Notes under the pieces: model-generated
What the model was told of the DNA's origin: nothing
The model's database searches: none
Seen by the model: the letters and a program-made list of their open reading frames with translations, nothing else
In this document: positions 1 to 6,776 of the stretch, in pieces
How the letters are laid out: the number at the start of each line of letters is the position of its first letter
How positions within the stretch are numbered: position 1 is the stretch's first letter
Translations under genes and position numbers: made by a program
From: Anaerolineae bacterium
GTDB taxonomy: Bacteria; Chloroflexota; Anaerolineae; 4572-78; J111
Assembly (NCBI GenBank): GCA_020433785.1
Contig: JAGRCC010000823.1
Location: 1 to 7,809 of the forward strand
Direction of reading: 5' to 3'
DNA: 7,809 nucleotides

Positions 1-399
1 ATTCAAATTCAGGATGCAGCCGTTGTGGAATGGCAAGAGGGCAAAAAGAAACCTAAAACGCGCCAAGCCGTAAACCTGGCCGGCGCCGGCGCGCTAAGCG
101 GCGCCTTCTGGGGCATGCTGTTTGGCTTGCTCTTCTTCATTCCTTTCTTTGGCATGGCCGTGGGTGCAGCCATGGGCGCGTTATCCGGCCATTTCAGCGA
201 CTATGGTATTGATGACAACTTTATTAAATCGGTCCGTGATCAAGTAACCGAAGGAACGTCGGCGCTGTTTTTGCTTACCGGCAGCGCCACCGTCGATAAG
301 TTACAGGATGAACTCAAGGGCCAGATTGGCACTTTGATCAAATCTAACCTATCCAAGGAACAGGAAGCCAAACTGAACGAGGCTTTTGGCGAGGAATAA
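1..399 (+). CDS. DUF1269 family membrane protein (5' partial)
   Basis: The open frame runs from base 1 without a start, so the gene begins upstream; 132 residues are visible. The family is usually about 165-175 residues, so roughly 35-40 are missing. An internal GTG at base 25 could be mistaken for a start, but the codons before it (IQIQDAAVVEW) match the family's conserved N-terminal part. Visible order: a basic stretch (EGKKKPKTRQ, visible residues 13-22), a glycine-rich hydrophobic hairpin (about 28-63, with GAGALSGAFWG and a small-residue GAAMGALSG repeat), then the soluble part with GIDDNFI and TSALFLLTG, and a charged helical tail ending GEE. The family is membrane-associated and has no established biochemical role. 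The gene is closed by the terminator that follows, so it is a separate unit from the next gene. Confidence 0.9.
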   Translation: MQIQDAAVVEWQEGKKKPKTRQAVNLAGAGALSGAFWGMLFGLLFFIPFFGMAVGAAMGALSGHFSDYGIDDNFIKSVRDQVTEGTSALFLLTGSATVDKLQDELKGQIGTLIKSNLSKEQEAKLNEAFGEE

Positions 400-407
400 A
401 CAATTAG

Positions 408-447
408 CAGAGATGACGGTGTGGTCAGCCGTCATCTCTGTTTCTTT
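408..447 (+). terminator. Intrinsic terminator after the DUF1269 gene
   Basis: A perfect 12-bp stem (408-419 CAGAGATGACGG pairs with 429-440 CCGTCATCTCTG) encloses a 9-base loop and is followed at once by TTTCTTT (441-447). It lies 8 bases after the DUF1269 stop codon. Stem, loop size and T-rich tail all fit a rho-independent terminator. Confidence 0.9.
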
Positions 448-460
448 GCACCCTTGTTTG

Positions 461-476
461 TTGTTACTACGAACAA
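461..476. promoter_or_regulatory. Small dyad upstream of the response regulator (possible operator)
   Basis: TTGTT (461-465) and AACAA (472-476) form a perfect 5-bp inverted repeat around a 6-base centre, about 60 bases before the regulator's start. NarL/FixJ-type dimers often bind such dyads, so autoregulation is possible. A 5-bp dyad is also easily found by chance, and no convincing -35/-10 pair could be placed around it. Confidence 0.2.
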
Positions 477-536
477 TCACCTTACCCGGACCTGGGGCCG
501 GAGGCGCAGACAAGGGTGAAAAAGAGCGAGGAACGA

Positions 537-1256
537 ATGATACAAGCCAAAAAACCAATTCGGGTGATGGCCGTCGATGACCATCAGATCTTGCAGATGG
601 GCATCAGATTTTTGTTGCTGGCCTTTGATGACATCGACCTGGTGGCCGAAGCCTACAGTGGGGAGGAGGCCCTACGGCTGGTTGGCCAGGTCCAACCCGA
701 TGTCATCTTGATGGATATGATGATGCCGGGCATGGATGGCATTGCCACCACTCGGGCCATTCGGGAGCGATATCCTCACATCCAGGTGGTGGTCCTGACC
801 AGTTTTCTGGAGAAAGCGTTGATCCGGCAGGCGACCCGGGCCGGGGCCATTAGCTATCTGCTTAAGGGCGCCCTTATCGATGAGGTTGCCGGAGCCATCC
901 GGGCGGCGGCGCAGGGCCAGGCCAGATACTCCTCAGAGGTACCTCAGGTTTTGCTTCAGTCAGACAACGACAGCGGCCCACCGTTGGGCGCAGATTTAAC
1001 CGAGCGGCAGCAGGAGGTGTTGGCCTTGATGGTTGAGGGATTTAGCAACAATGACATCGCCCAGCAGTTGATCCTCAGTCCGTCTACTATTCGTCATCAC
1101 GTCAGTGAAGTGCTGTCCAAGCTGCACGCCGCCAATCGCGCCGAAGCGGCGGCTTTGGCTGTCCGTCACCATTTAGTCCAAAACCCCAAGAACGAGGAGC
1201 GAAGTGGCTCGAACATTTCTTTTCAATCTTCCTTCACCGTCCCGGCGCTCCTTTAA
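537..1256 (+). CDS. NarL/FixJ-type response regulator (REC plus LuxR-type HTH)
   Basis: A two-domain DNA-binding response regulator of 239 residues. The receiver domain covers about residues 8-125: acidic pair D14-D15, phospho-acceptor D60 in LMDMMMPGMDG, T88 in VVLTS and K110 in LLKGA, so every residue needed for phosphorylation is present. The LuxR/GerE helix-turn-helix covers about 152-212 (LTERQQEVLALMVEGFSNNDIA, then LSPSTIRHHVSEVLSKL). About 25 polar residues follow the HTH and match nothing I know. The ATG at 537 is preferred because GAGGA sits just upstream (528-532) and the receiver domain begins soon after; an in-frame GTG at 516 would add seven residues. No histidine kinase is visible, so the input signal must come from elsewhere. 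Its targets cannot be read from the sequence; the downstream maturase gene is one possibility. Confidence 0.95.
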   Translation: MIQAKKPIRVMAVDDHQILQMGIRFLLLAFDDIDLVAEAYSGEEALRLVGQVQPDVILMDMMMPGMDGIATTRAIRERYPHIQVVVLTSFLEKALIRQATRAGAISYLLKGALIDEVAGAIRAAAQGQARYSSEVPQVLLQSDNDSGPPLGADLTERQQEVLALMVEGFSNNDIAQQLILSPSTIRHHVSEVLSKLHAANRAEAAALAVRHHLVQNPKNEERSGSNISFQSSFTVPALL

Positions 1257-1304
1257 ACTTTCGGACAATCGATGGCTTAGAAACGGTTTTAAAAGCCTTA
1301 AAGA

Positions 1305-1385
1305 GTCCACAGATGGACACAGATTCTCACTGATAATATCAAAGGTTAGATAAAAATCAGTGAAAATCAGTGTAAATCTGTGGAC
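1305..1385. repeat. 81-bp imperfect inverted repeat (intergenic repeat element)
   Basis: The outer arms GTCCACAGAT (1305-1314) and ATCTGTGGAC (1376-1385) are perfectly complementary. After a 2-by-2 mismatch, the inner arms 1317-1334 and 1356-1373 match at 16 of 18 positions. A 21-base AT-rich centre (1335-1355) separates them. The right arm also contains two head-to-tail copies of AAAATCAGTG (1353-1372), and AAATCTGT occurs at 1374-1381 and again at 1386-1393. The wording (CACAGAT, ATCAGTG, AATCTGTGG) resembles short palindromic repeats scattered between genes in many environmental bacterial genomes. No open frame lies inside, and there is no T-run after the stem, so it is not a standard terminator. 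It could form a long RNA hairpin between the regulator and the maturase gene. Confidence 0.7.
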
Positions 1386-1466
1386 AAATCTGTAAATGCT
1401 GACGTTTCAAACAGCTTCTTAGCTTACAGCACAATCGGCTATTTTGAAGTCACGTGTATTTAACGC

Positions 1467-1473
1467 AAGGAGG
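1467..1473 (+). promoter_or_regulatory. Shine-Dalgarno site fixing the TTG start of the maturase
   Basis: AAGGAGG lies 6 bases before the TTG at 1480. This near-ideal site decides the start in favour of TTG 1480 over an in-frame TTG at 1444, which has no such site. Confidence 0.85.
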
Positions 1474-1479
1474 ACTCAA

Positions 1480-2874
1480 TTGTCCCTTGATTTACAAACC
1501 CAAGAAAACATCGCCTTGATCTTGCCGGACAGTGCGCCGCCGGCCTTTCACCTGCTGGCCAAACCCACCGGGGCCATCTGTAACCTGGATTGCGCCTACT
1601 GCTTTTTCCTGGACAAGGAACAGCTCTACCCCGGCAGTAAGTTTCGGATGAGCGACGAGGTGCTGGAGCGATACATCCGCCAGTTGATCGAGTCCCACCG
1701 CACCGATCAGGTGACTATCGCCTGGCAAGGGGGTGAGCCGACTCTCATGGGCCTTGATTTCTACCGCCGAGCGATGGCTTTAGCCGAACAATATCGCCGG
1801 CCAGGCATGACTTTTCTGCATACGATGCAGACCAATGGCACCCTACTGGATGACGAATGGTGTGAATTCTTCAAAGAACACAATTTCCTTATCGGGATCA
1901 GCATCGACGGTCCGGCTGAGTTGCACGATATCTATCGGGTGGACAAAGGCGGAAAACCGACCTTCGATAAAGTGATGCGGGGCATCCGGCTGCTACAAAA
2001 ACATGGCGTCGAGTTCAACATTCTGACCACGGTCAACCGGGTCAACGGCGATTACCCGCTGGAGGTCTACCGCTTTATCCGCGATGAAATCGGCGCCGAC
2101 TGGATGCAGTTCATCCCGGTGGTCGAGCGGATCAATGAGAACGGCCTGACCCTGTACCAGGAAGGCACCACCGTCTCCGACCGCTCGGTCTTGCCGGAGC
2201 AGTTCGGTCGCTTCCTCACCACCATTTTCGATGAGTGGGTTCGGCACGATGTCGGCCGGATTTACGTGCAAACCTTCGAGGCGACAGCCCGGAACTGGTT
2301 AGGCCTGGAGTCATCCGGAATGTGCGTCTTCAACGAGACCTGCGGCCAGGGATTGGCCATCGAACATAATGGCGACCTGTACGCCTGCGATCATTTTGTC
2401 GAGCCGAATTACCACTTGGGCAACATTCAAGACGAGCATATGATCGAACTGGTGGCCTCGCCGCAACAACTAAAGTTTGGGGCGGACAAGCGGGACGCGC
2501 TGCCGCAGTACTGTTTGGAGTGTGATGTCCGCTTCGCCTGCCACGGCGAATGTCCCAAGAATCGCTTTCTCACGACACCCGATGGCGAGCCGGGGCTGAA
2601 TTATCTATGCGCGGGTTTCAAGCAATTCTTCCATCATGTGGAGCTTCCCATGAAGCTCATAGCCGGCCTGATCCGGCGGGGCCGTCCGGCGACGGAGGTG
2701 ATGGGAATTCTGGCGGCAGAAGAGGCCAAATTGAATGCCGCCTTGGCCCAAGCCGGGCGAAACGATCTCTGCCCGTGTGGCAGTGGACTCAAGGTCAAGC
2801 AGTGCCACGGCCGTAAGCAAGCGGCCAATGGGTCTAAACCGGGCAGATTACCGGTGCATCAGGCCCAACCCTAG
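1480..2874 (+). CDS. Anaerobic sulfatase-maturing enzyme (radical SAM, SPASM) with C-terminal SEC-C motif
   Basis: Radical SAM enzyme of 464 residues that oxidises the active-site Cys (or Ser) of sulfatases to formylglycine in the cytosol, without oxygen. The SAM-binding cluster motif is C34-x3-C38-x2-C41 (CNLDCAYC), followed by WQGGEPTL and a SIDGP motif. The SPASM region holds eight cysteines with the anSME spacing: C282-x5-C288, C303, C345-x2-C348-x5-C354-x3-C358 and C377. D304, directly after C303 in YACDHF, corresponds to the catalytic Asp of characterised anSMEs. A tail of about 40 residues carries a SEC-C zinc motif (C431-P-C433-GSG, then C442-H443) like that at the end of SecA; core anSMEs lack it. 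The TTG start follows from the AAGGAGG site. The gene is 44 bases upstream of the DUF4239 gene and two genes before a sulfatase with the right target motif. I am confident of the family; the partner is inferred. Confidence 0.93.
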   Translation: MSLDLQTQENIALILPDSAPPAFHLLAKPTGAICNLDCAYCFFLDKEQLYPGSKFRMSDEVLERYIRQLIESHRTDQVTIAWQGGEPTLMGLDFYRRAMALAEQYRRPGMTFLHTMQTNGTLLDDEWCEFFKEHNFLIGISIDGPAELHDIYRVDKGGKPTFDKVMRGIRLLQKHGVEFNILTTVNRVNGDYPLEVYRFIRDEIGADWMQFIPVVERINENGLTLYQEGTTVSDRSVLPEQFGRFLTTIFDEWVRHDVGRIYVQTFEATARNWLGLESSGMCVFNETCGQGLAIEHNGDLYACDHFVEPNYHLGNIQDEHMIELVASPQQLKFGADKRDALPQYCLECDVRFACHGECPKNRFLTTPDGEPGLNYLCAGFKQFFHHVELPMKLIAGLIRRGRPATEVMGILAAEEAKLNAALAQAGRNDLCPCGSGLKVKQCHGRKQAANGSKPGRLPVHQAQP

Positions 2875-2905
2875 GCCGCTGATTGGCTCTCAAATCGAAA
2901 CATAC

Positions 2906-2911
2906 AAGGAG
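2906..2911 (+). promoter_or_regulatory. Shine-Dalgarno site fixing the GTG start of the DUF4239 gene
   Basis: AAGGAG is spaced 7 bases from GTG 2919. It rules out the longer reading that would begin at 2883, just after the maturase stop. Confidence 0.8.
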
Positions 2912-2918
2912 AACGAAC

Positions 2919-3692
2919 GTGATTATCGTAGATATGTTTCCGCTCTGGGCCGTTTATGTGATAACGGTAGTTTTGGTTATTGTGGCCGCTGAGATCGGCT
3001 TTCGCGTCGGCATTTGGCTGCAAAGTCGGGATTTCGCTTTTGGTGAGATCCAGGTGACGGGCACGATGGTCGGCGGCATGTTGGGGCTGATGGCGTTCCT
3101 CATCGCCTTTTCGATTGGGATTGTCATCAACCAACAAGGGGAGCGCCGGGTCATGGTTGTCACCGAAGCCAATGCGGTGGGTACTGCCTATCTCCGGGCC
3201 GGCTTTCTGAGCGAACCAGACCTAACTTCAACGCGTAATCTGTTGCGCGAGTATGTCGAGGTGCGCCTTGCGACCGCAGCCGATCTATCACAGTTAGAAT
3301 CGGGCATCGCGCGGTCTGAAGAGATCCAGGGTGAGTTGTGGTCGATCGTGGAGGCTAACGTCAGCCAAGGAACCCTGCCGGACGCCATTATGGTAAGCAT
3401 TGTCGAATCGATCAATGACGTGATCGACATTCATTCGGAGCGGTTGGCGGCCTTTAACCTTCGCTTGCCGAGATTAGTGGGTATTGTGCTTTATATAGCC
3501 ATGGTGCTGAGCTTTCTATTGGTGGGCATTGCCAGCAGTTCAGACGGGAAACGGGACATCTTTGCCTTGACCATCTTTGCCCTGGCCTTCGTGGCCGTCT
3601 TTATGGTCATCGTTGATCTTGACCGGCCTCAACAAGGACTCCTCACCGTCAGCCAGGAAGCGATGTCGAATTTGCTGCGACAGATAAGATGA
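2919..3692 (+). CDS. DUF4239 (bestrophin-like) membrane protein
   Basis: A 257-residue integral membrane protein with two N-terminal membrane segments (about 10-33 and 48-70), a central soluble helical region (about 72-182, rich in E, R and S) and two C-terminal segments (about 185-204 and 213-232). The last loop ends in DLDRPQQGLLTVSQ (233-246), a signature I associate with DUF4239 proteins, which are classed as bestrophin-like. Bestrophins are anion channels, but transport by DUF4239 proteins is not established. The GTG start is set by a well-placed AAGGAG site. The gene follows the maturase by 44 bases and is probably co-transcribed with it; 169 bases separate it from the sulfatase. A link to sulfate or anion movement is speculation from position only. 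Confidence 0.82.
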   Translation: MIIVDMFPLWAVYVITVVLVIVAAEIGFRVGIWLQSRDFAFGEIQVTGTMVGGMLGLMAFLIAFSIGIVINQQGERRVMVVTEANAVGTAYLRAGFLSEPDLTSTRNLLREYVEVRLATAADLSQLESGIARSEEIQGELWSIVEANVSQGTLPDAIMVSIVESINDVIDIHSERLAAFNLRLPRLVGIVLYIAMVLSFLLVGIASSSDGKRDIFALTIFALAFVAVFMVIVDLDRPQQGLLTVSQEAMSNLLRQIR

Positions 3693-3846
3693 CGCCCGCC
3701 TCACTTTTTTTGTGACGTTAACTTTGGTTGAACACCTTCGCCGGCAGGCACAAAAGGTCTCTTGATGTTACCAAGCCCAGAGCAGCGAGGGCTTAAGGAT
3801 CGGGTCATCTGATATACAAACCAATTTTTAACTTATCATCGAATTG

Positions 3847-3853
3847 AAAGGAG
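3847..3853 (+). promoter_or_regulatory. Shine-Dalgarno site of the sulfatase gene
   Basis: AAAGGAG lies 8 bases before ATG 3862. It favours this ATG over the in-frame TTG at 3844, which sits upstream of the site itself. Confidence 0.8.
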
Positions 3854-3861
3854 CTTTAAAA

Positions 3862-5403
3862 ATGGCAGCAAAAAAGCCAAATATTCTGGTCATCTGGGGG
3901 GATGACATCGGCATCACCAATCTGAGTTGCTACTCAGACGGCCTGATGGGTTATCGCACCCCCAACATCGACCGTCTGGCTAACGAGGGGATGCGCTTCA
4001 CCGACTCTTACGGCCAACAAAGCTGTACGGCGGGGCGGGCGGCTTTTATCACCGGCCAAAGCCCCTACCGCACCGGCTTGACCAAAGTCGGCATGCCGGG
4101 GGCCGACATCGGTCTCCAGGCCGAGGATGTGACCATTGCTGAACTGCTCAAGCCGCTGGGCTACACGACCGGCCAGTTTGGCAAGAACCATTTCGGCGAT
4201 TTGAACAAGTACTTACCGACAGCGCACGGCTTTGATGAGTTCTTCGGCAATCTCTATCACCTCAACGCCGAAGAAGAACCGGAAAACGTCGACTATCCGC
4301 CGGAGGAGGAGTTCCCTAACTTCCACGCCCGGTTTAAACCGCGCGGGGTAATGCACTGTTGGGCTACTGAGGAGGATGATCCCACCGAACACCCGCGCTG
4401 GGGCCGCGTCGGCAAGCAGAAAATCGAGGATACCGGCCCGCTGACCAAAAAACGCATGGAAACGGTCGACACCGAATTTTTGCCCGAAGCGAAACGATTT
4501 ATGAAGGAGGCGCATGACAATGACCAACCCTTCTTTGTCTGGTTCAATACCACCTGGATGCATTTCCGGGTCCACCCGCCGCAGGAAGTTCTGGGCCAGG
4601 CCGGACGGTGGCAATCGTTCTACCACGATGTAATGGTTGAACACGACAAGCATGTGGGCGAACTGCTCGATTTTCTGGATGAGTTAGGCATTGCTGAGGA
4701 TACCATCGTCATGTATAGCACCGACAACGGCCCCCATATGAACTCCTGGCCCGATGCCGGTATGACGCCCTTCCGGAGTGAGAAAAACTCCAACTGGGAA
4801 GGGGCCTTCCGGGTGCCGGAATTGATCCGGTGGCCGGGCAAGATTCCGGCGGGCGTGGTCTCTAACGAGATTATCGCCCACCAGGATTGGTTGCCCACCA
4901 TTCTGGCAGCGGCCGGCGATCCGGATATTAAAGAAAAGTTAAAGGCAGGTCACCAGATTGGTGACAAGGAATATAAGGTTCATATCGACGGCTATAACTT
5001 CTTGCCCTATCTGACCGGAGAGGAAGAAAAAGGGCCACGTCCAGGCTTTATCTACTTTTCTGATGATGGAGAATTGGTATGCTTGCGCTACGACAATTGG
5101 AAATTGGTTTTTGCCGAGCAACGGGCGCAGGGGACGCTAGAGATATGGCAAAATCCCTTTGTGCCGCTCCGCTTTCCGAAATTCTTCAATCTGCGGACCG
5201 ATCCCTATGAGCGGGCCGATATTACTTCCAATACCTATTGGGATTGGGTGATTGATCATGTCTACTTGGTCTATGCCGGGCAGGCAATCGTGGCCCAATT
5301 CCTACAGACGTTCCAGGAGTTCCCGCCACGCATGAAGCCGGCCAGCTTCTCCGTTGACCAGATCCTGGAGAAGATGGAGGAGGCTATGCAAGGGGCCGGG
5401 TAA
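3862..5403 (+). CDS. Cys-type arylsulfatase-like sulfatase, predicted cytoplasmic
   Basis: A 513-residue type I (formylglycine) sulfatase that would hydrolyse a sulfate ester; the substrate cannot be read from sequence. The active-site signature is C55-T-A-G-R59 followed by AAFITGQ, the C-x-A-x-R form accepted by anSMEs. Other catalytic and metal positions match the family: D14-D15 (WGDD), K108 and H110 (GKNH), H234 (WMHF), D288-N289 (STDNG) and K308 (SEKNSNWEG). The C-terminal subdomain includes IYFSDDGELVCLRYDNWK and FNLRTDPYERAD. The protein starts MAAKKPNILVIWGDD with no signal peptide or lipobox, so it should stay in the cytosol where the maturase works. Length is normal for arylsulfatases and nothing is missing. 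It begins 169 bases after the DUF4239 gene and is followed by a 30-bp palindrome. Arylsulfatase is a class name here, not a proven activity. Confidence 0.94.
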   Translation: MAAKKPNILVIWGDDIGITNLSCYSDGLMGYRTPNIDRLANEGMRFTDSYGQQSCTAGRAAFITGQSPYRTGLTKVGMPGADIGLQAEDVTIAELLKPLGYTTGQFGKNHFGDLNKYLPTAHGFDEFFGNLYHLNAEEEPENVDYPPEEEFPNFHARFKPRGVMHCWATEEDDPTEHPRWGRVGKQKIEDTGPLTKKRMETVDTEFLPEAKRFMKEAHDNDQPFFVWFNTTWMHFRVHPPQEVLGQAGRWQSFYHDVMVEHDKHVGELLDFLDELGIAEDTIVMYSTDNGPHMNSWPDAGMTPFRSEKNSNWEGAFRVPELIRWPGKIPAGVVSNEIIAHQDWLPTILAAAGDPDIKEKLKAGHQIGDKEYKVHIDGYNFLPYLTGEEEKGPRPGFIYFSDDGELVCLRYDNWKLVFAEQRAQGTLEIWQNPFVPLRFPKFFNLRTDPYERADITSNTYWDWVIDHVYLVYAGQAIVAQFLQTFQEFPPRMKPASFSVDQILEKMEEAMQGAG

Positions 5404-5420
5404 GCACCCCCACTGATTAG

Positions 5421-5450
5421 GGATCTGGTTCCCGGCCGGGAACCAGATCC
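5421..5450. repeat. Perfect 30-bp palindrome between sulfatase and methyltransferase genes
   Basis: GGATCTGGTTCCCGG (5421-5435) is followed directly by its exact reverse complement (5436-5450), with no spacer. As RNA it would fold into a GC-rich stem of about 13 bp closed by GGCC. It starts 17 bases after the sulfatase stop and ends 4 bases before the first possible methyltransferase ATG (5455). No T-run follows, so it is not a canonical intrinsic terminator. It could be an operator, an mRNA processing or stability hairpin, or a block on translation of the downstream gene. Confidence 0.8.
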
Positions 5451-5472
5451 AATTATGGCAACAGGTCCGGTT

Positions 5473-6744
5473 ATGAAACTATATGAAATAAACCATTCGG
5501 TGGTCGCTGATCAGGTACGTGCCTTCTACGACCAGCATCCTTATCCACCACCGGTGACCAGTTTGGATAAATATCGCGCTGATTGGCAGGACCAAACAAA
5601 ACGCCGCGCCGATTTCCATCTGTTCTTTCCTGATAAACCTTACCGCGAAGATCAAGCCATCCTGGTTGCCGGCTGCGGCACGTCCCAGGCGGCAAAATAT
5701 GCGCTGCGCCTGCCGGAAGCGCGGGTGGTGGGCATCGATGTCAGCCAGACCAGCATTCTACAAACAGCAACGCTTCAGCGTAAATACAAGCTGGGCAATC
5801 TGGAGTTGCGCCAACTACCCATTGAGCGGGCGGCCGAACTGGAACGCCGCTTTGATCGCATTATCTGCACTGGCGTCTTGCACCACCTGCCCGACCCGGA
5901 TGCCGGACTGTCCGCCTTGCGTCAGCTCCTCAAACCGGACGGTGCAATGCACTTGATGGTGTATGCCGCCTACGGCCGCAGCGGCATTTATATGCTGCAA
6001 GAGTACGCCCGCCGGCTGGAACTGGGCCATACCGACCAGGACATCAACGATTTCGCGGCGGCGCTGATGGCCCTGCCGCTCGATCATCCTTTAGCCCGTC
6101 TTCTGGGCGACTCGCCCGACTTTCAGCGAAAAGACGCCCTGGCCGACGCGCTGCTCAACCCGATGGATCGGGCCTACACCGTGCCGCAGCTTTTGGATTT
6201 CCTTGAGCGCTGCGGCCTGACCTTTGGGCGCTGGATCCGGCAAGCGCCCTACCTGCCCCAATGCGGCGCGCTGGCGGCCACGCCCCACAGCGCCCGCTTA
6301 AACCAACTGCCCCAACGCGAGCAGTATGCCGCGGTCGAACTGTTCCGGGGGACGATGCTGCGGCACAGTTTGGTTGCTTATCGCGCCGATGGCTCAACCC
6401 CCGGCGAGTCAATCCAATTCAACAATGACGACTGGCAGACCTATGTCCCCATTCGCCTGCCCGAAACCATCAGTGTCACGCAGAAGCTGCCGCCTGGGGC
6501 GGCGGCCGTACTCATCAACCGCTCCCACACCTATCCCGATCTCTATCTACCGGTCGATGCCTTGCAGAAAAAGCTCTACGACGCGATTGATGGTCATCGG
6601 ACAGTGGGTGAAATCATTAGCGGTTTGGGGGAAGTCGAACGTGGTCACAAGTCAGATGTGCGCCGCTTTTTCCAGGCGCTCTGGCAGTACGATCAGATCG
6701 TTTTTGGAAATGGCTTTTATCCGGAAAAGCCACCTCGAATTTAA
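5473..6744 (+). CDS. Class I SAM-dependent methyltransferase with PqqD-like C-terminal domain
   Basis: A 423-residue protein. The N-terminal lead-in contains FYDQHPYPPPV (18-28), a YPYP element seen before the catalytic fold in several methyltransferase families. The Rossmann-type SAM domain follows: motif I VAGCGTSQA (65-73), acidic D89 in VVGIDVS, FDRIICTGVLHHLPDP (127-142), then LLKPDGAMHLMVY. A central region (about 170-340) is helical and unrecognised. The last 70 residues (LPVDALQKKLYDAIDGHRTVGEI at 359-381, then FFQALWQYDQIVF) resemble the winged-helix PqqD fold with its dG-rTv-eI signature. The substrate is unknown. Start choice is uncertain: ATG 5473 has a weak AGG seven bases upstream, while ATG 5455 abuts the palindrome, has no ribosome site and would add six residues. 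The BASS gene begins 32 bases after its stop, so these two are probably co-transcribed. Confidence 0.85.
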   Translation: MKLYEINHSVVADQVRAFYDQHPYPPPVTSLDKYRADWQDQTKRRADFHLFFPDKPYREDQAILVAGCGTSQAAKYALRLPEARVVGIDVSQTSILQTATLQRKYKLGNLELRQLPIERAAELERRFDRIICTGVLHHLPDPDAGLSALRQLLKPDGAMHLMVYAAYGRSGIYMLQEYARRLELGHTDQDINDFAAALMALPLDHPLARLLGDSPDFQRKDALADALLNPMDRAYTVPQLLDFLERCGLTFGRWIRQAPYLPQCGALAATPHSARLNQLPQREQYAAVELFRGTMLRHSLVAYRADGSTPGESIQFNNDDWQTYVPIRLPETISVTQKLPPGAAAVLINRSHTYPDLYLPVDALQKKLYDAIDGHRTVGEIISGLGEVERGHKSDVRRFFQALWQYDQIVFGNGFYPEKPPRI

Positions 6745-6776
6745 AGCCGGGGGGCATATGAGAAAGAGAGCTGGGC

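Noticed and set aside
1444..1479. A longer N-terminus for the maturase starting at TTG 1444
   Set aside because: The AAGGAGG site at 1467-1473 lies inside that extension and points to TTG 1480; the added residues do not match the family.
1257..1479. A hidden small peptide gene in the gap (for example a RiPP precursor for the radical SAM enzyme)
   Set aside because: The gap is occupied by the inverted repeat, and I see no open frame with a ribosome site or a precursor-like sequence.
3701..3715. T7 run flanked by TCAC and GTGA after the DUF4239 gene, as a possible terminator
   Set aside because: The stem is only 4 bp and the T-run is its loop, not its tail, so it lacks the layout of an intrinsic terminator.
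3773..3794. Hairpin AAGCCC / GGGCTT upstream of the sulfatase
   Set aside because: A 6-bp stem with a 10-base loop and no T-run is within chance expectation.
4213..4653. A 146-codon open frame on the - strand inside the sulfatase gene
   Set aside because: It lies entirely within a gene with all catalytic residues intact, shows no recognisable domain and is a by-product of codon bias on the other strand.
5404..5472. The palindrome as an intrinsic terminator of the sulfatase gene
   Set aside because: The stem is strong but no T-rich tail follows on either strand.
5815..6412. Overlapping - strand open frames inside the methyltransferase gene
   Set aside because: They show no domain, have no ribosome site that I can see and are covered by a well-supported + strand gene.
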